A stretch of 6,202 nt of DNA from Prosthecobacter sp. (GTDB taxonomy: Bacteria > Verrucomicrobiota > Verrucomicrobiia > Verrucomicrobiales > Verrucomicrobiaceae): contig JAIWOJ010000150.1 of NCBI GenBank assembly GCA_020216965.1, positions 1 through 6,202 of the forward strand, given 5' to 3'. Shown piece after piece: positions 4,871 to 6,202 of the stretch (position 1 is its first letter; each line of letters begins with the position of its first letter). The notes beneath the pieces were generated by a model. It had not been told where the DNA came from. It did not search any database and saw only the letters and a program-made list of their open reading frames with translations. Made by a program: the position numbers and the translations under genes.

Positions 4871-6043
4871 ATGCTTCCCGTCCCTGAACAACTCGAAATC
4901 CTCAAGCGCGGCGTCGTCACCCTCCACAGCGAAAAAGAGCTGGCGGAGAAGCTCGCACGCGGGAAGCCCCTGCGCATCAAGCTAGGCGTCGATCCCACCT
5001 CCCCCGACATCCACCTCGGCCACGCCGTCGGCCTGCGCAAGCTGAGGCAGTTCCAGGAGCTAGGGCACCAGATCGTGCTCATCATCGGCGACTTCACCGC
5101 CATGATCGGCGACCCCTCCGGCCGCAGCACCACCCGTCGGCCTTTGACCTACGAGGAAGTGCTCGCCAATGCCAAGACCTACACCGAGCAGGCCTTCCTC
5201 GTGCTCGACCGCGACAAGACCGAGGTCGTCTTCAACGGATCCTGGTTCAAAGAGATGCCCTTCATGGAGGTCATCAAGCTCAACGCCCGCGTCACCCTCC
5301 AGCAGATGCTTCAGCGGGAGGACTTCAAAAACCGCGTCAACAACGGCACCGAGGTCCGCCTGCACGAGATCCAGTATCCCATCATGCAGGGCTGGGACAG
5401 CGTCGTCGTCCGCTCCGATGTCGAGATCGGCGGCAGCGACCAGCTCTTCAACATCCTCGTCGGCCGTGACCTTCAGAAAGAGGAAGGCATGGAGCCCCAG
5501 GTGTGCATGACCCTCCCCCTGCTGGAGGGCCTGGACGGCGTGAAAAAAATGTCCAAGAGCCTCGGCAACTACGTCGGCCTCACCGATGCGCCCAAGGACA
5601 TGTTCGGCAAGCTCATGAGCATCCCCGATGAACTCATGGCAAAATACTACCTCCTCGTCCTCGGTGAGGTCATGGATACCACCATGCACCCCATGGAGGC
5701 CAAAAAGCAGCTCGCCGCCAAGTGCGTGGCCACCTACCACAGCCAGGACGCCGCCCGCGAATGCCGCGAAGACTGGGACACCCGCTTCAGCAAGCGCGAC
5801 CTCGCCAGCGCCGAGCTACCTACCTACACCCTGGGCGAGCGCCGCGATGTCCTCGGCGTCGTCCAGCACGCCTACCAGACCGTCTTGGAGCACACCATCT
5901 CCGGCGGCGACGCCCGCCGCCTCATCCAGGGCGGCAGCATCCAGCTCAACGGTGAAAAACTCAGCGACCCCAAGGCCGAACCCGCCTGGGAAAGCGGTGC
6001 CGTGCTGAAGCTCGACAAAAAACGCAGCGTCCGCCTCGCCTGA
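4871..6043 (+). CDS. tyrS: Tyrosyl-tRNA synthetase
   Basis: This is a class I aminoacyl-tRNA synthetase, 390 residues, that charges tRNA-Tyr with tyrosine in the cytoplasm using ATP. The signature GVDPTSPDIHLGH (39-51) contains the HIGH-type motif at 48-51, and KMSKS is at 226-230. The tyrosine-pocket segment YPIMQGWD (169-176) has the expected Tyr, Gln and Asp. The C-terminal part (about 328-389) is an S4-like RNA-binding domain with GGDARRLIQGGSIQLNG. Sequence style (DIHLGH, GGSDQ, LLEGLDGVKKMSKS) and length fit the TyrRS subgroup of about 400 residues rather than the E. coli-like one. I chose ATG 4871 because homologues begin close to PEQLEILKRG. An in-frame ATG at 4724 overlapping the pal-like stop would add 49 residues of unlikely sequence. 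No Shine-Dalgarno precedes the start. It is a housekeeping gene whose placement after the tol genes is probably only positional. Confidence 0.95.
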   Translation: MLPVPEQLEILKRGVVTLHSEKELAEKLARGKPLRIKLGVDPTSPDIHLGHAVGLRKLRQFQELGHQIVLIIGDFTAMIGDPSGRSTTRRPLTYEEVLANAKTYTEQAFLVLDRDKTEVVFNGSWFKEMPFMEVIKLNARVTLQQMLQREDFKNRVNNGTEVRLHEIQYPIMQGWDSVVVRSDVEIGGSDQLFNILVGRDLQKEEGMEPQVCMTLPLLEGLDGVKKMSKSLGNYVGLTDAPKDMFGKLMSIPDELMAKYYLLVLGEVMDTTMHPMEAKKQLAAKCVATYHSQDAARECREDWDTRFSKRDLASAELPTYTLGERRDVLGVVQHAYQTVLEHTISGGDARRLIQGGSIQLNGEKLSDPKAEPAWESGAVLKLDKKRSVRLA

Positions 6044-6122
6044 GCCCAGCCCCATTCCCCCCCTTCCAGGAGAACAAAAACCACAGCCAGCGCATCCCTC
6101 CCAGCCAGACGTATTGGATGCC

Positions 6123-6202
6123 ATGTCCGAACCCATCGCCGATCCCGCCCGTGATGCCGTCATCCGCATTCATGGCCTGGGGCGCTCCGTGCGTAGTCTT
6201 TG
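6123..6202 (+). CDS. Start of a further gene, cut by the window edge (possible ABC ATPase)
   Basis: ATG 6123 opens a frame that runs to the end of the window (26 codons, MSEPIADPARDAVIRIHGLG...). The segment AVIRIHGLGRSV resembles the first strand of ABC-transporter ATPases (hydrophobic strand, then xGLxKS), but the Walker A motif would lie beyond the edge, so this is only a hint. An in-frame TTG at 6114 could also be the start. A competing ATG at 6118 in another frame gives a less protein-like product. The gap after tyrS is 79 bases, with no clear terminator. Confidence 0.45.
   Translation, partial: MSEPIADPARDAVIRIHGLGRSVRSL

Noticed and set aside
5543..5549. A7 run in tyrS before KMSKS as a frameshift site
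   Set aside because: It simply encodes the two Lys and the Met of the conserved KMSKS region, and the full-length downstream domain is present in frame.
5060..5740. A 226-codon minus-strand frame inside tyrS
   Set aside because: It lies wholly within the conserved tyrS coding region, and the His/Asp/Glu/Val-rich product is a mirror of tyrS codons.

Overview
The window reads as a chromosomal segment of a Gram-negative (diderm) bacterium. Five tightly packed plus-strand genes have the order and gene types of a Tol-Pal operon: a TolQ/ExbB channel protein, a TolR/ExbD protein, a TolA/TonB-like transducer, the periplasmic propeller TolB, and an OmpA-fold lipoprotein in the Pal position. They are followed by tyrS (tyrosyl-tRNA synthetase) and the first codons of another plus-strand gene. 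The genes are GC-rich, no start has a recognisable Shine-Dalgarno sequence, and the Tol proteins are diverged from the proteobacterial ones. I infer a non-proteobacterial diderm, with the Verrucomicrobia (PVC group) as first guess; the sequence alone does not prove this.

Layout. Positions 1-135 may hold the last codons of an upstream plus-strand gene, which is weakly supported. Positions 136-644 contain no convincing gene. This stretch is visibly less GC-rich than the genes and holds direct repeats, short palindromes, three tandem 10-bp repeats and a near-palindrome just before tolQ, so it looks like the control region of the operon. tolQ (645-1496) and tolR (1493-1882) overlap as ATGA. A 24-nt pyrimidine gap separates tolR from the tolA-like gene (1907-3037), which shares one base with tolB (3037-4230). 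tolB overlaps the pal-like gene (4227-4724) as ATGA. A 146-bp gap holding a small perfect hairpin leads to tyrS (4871-6043), and a partial gene starts near 6123.

How the genes work together. In the known Tol-Pal system, TolQ and TolR form an inner-membrane proton channel that energises TolA. TolA reaches across the periplasm to TolB and Pal and helps the outer membrane constrict during division. This cluster keeps the key TolR aspartate, one of the two TolQ channel threonines (the other is serine), the TolB propeller and a TolA/TonB-type C-terminal domain. Two family hallmarks are missing: the transducer's membrane helix has no Ser/His motif, and the Pal-like lipoprotein lacks the usual aspartate of the peptidoglycan-binding site and the terminal Asn-Arg-Arg motif. 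These divergences, together with the repeats upstream of tolQ, are the most interesting signals. I see no mobile element, CRISPR array, tRNA or rRNA, and no clearly new multi-gene system.
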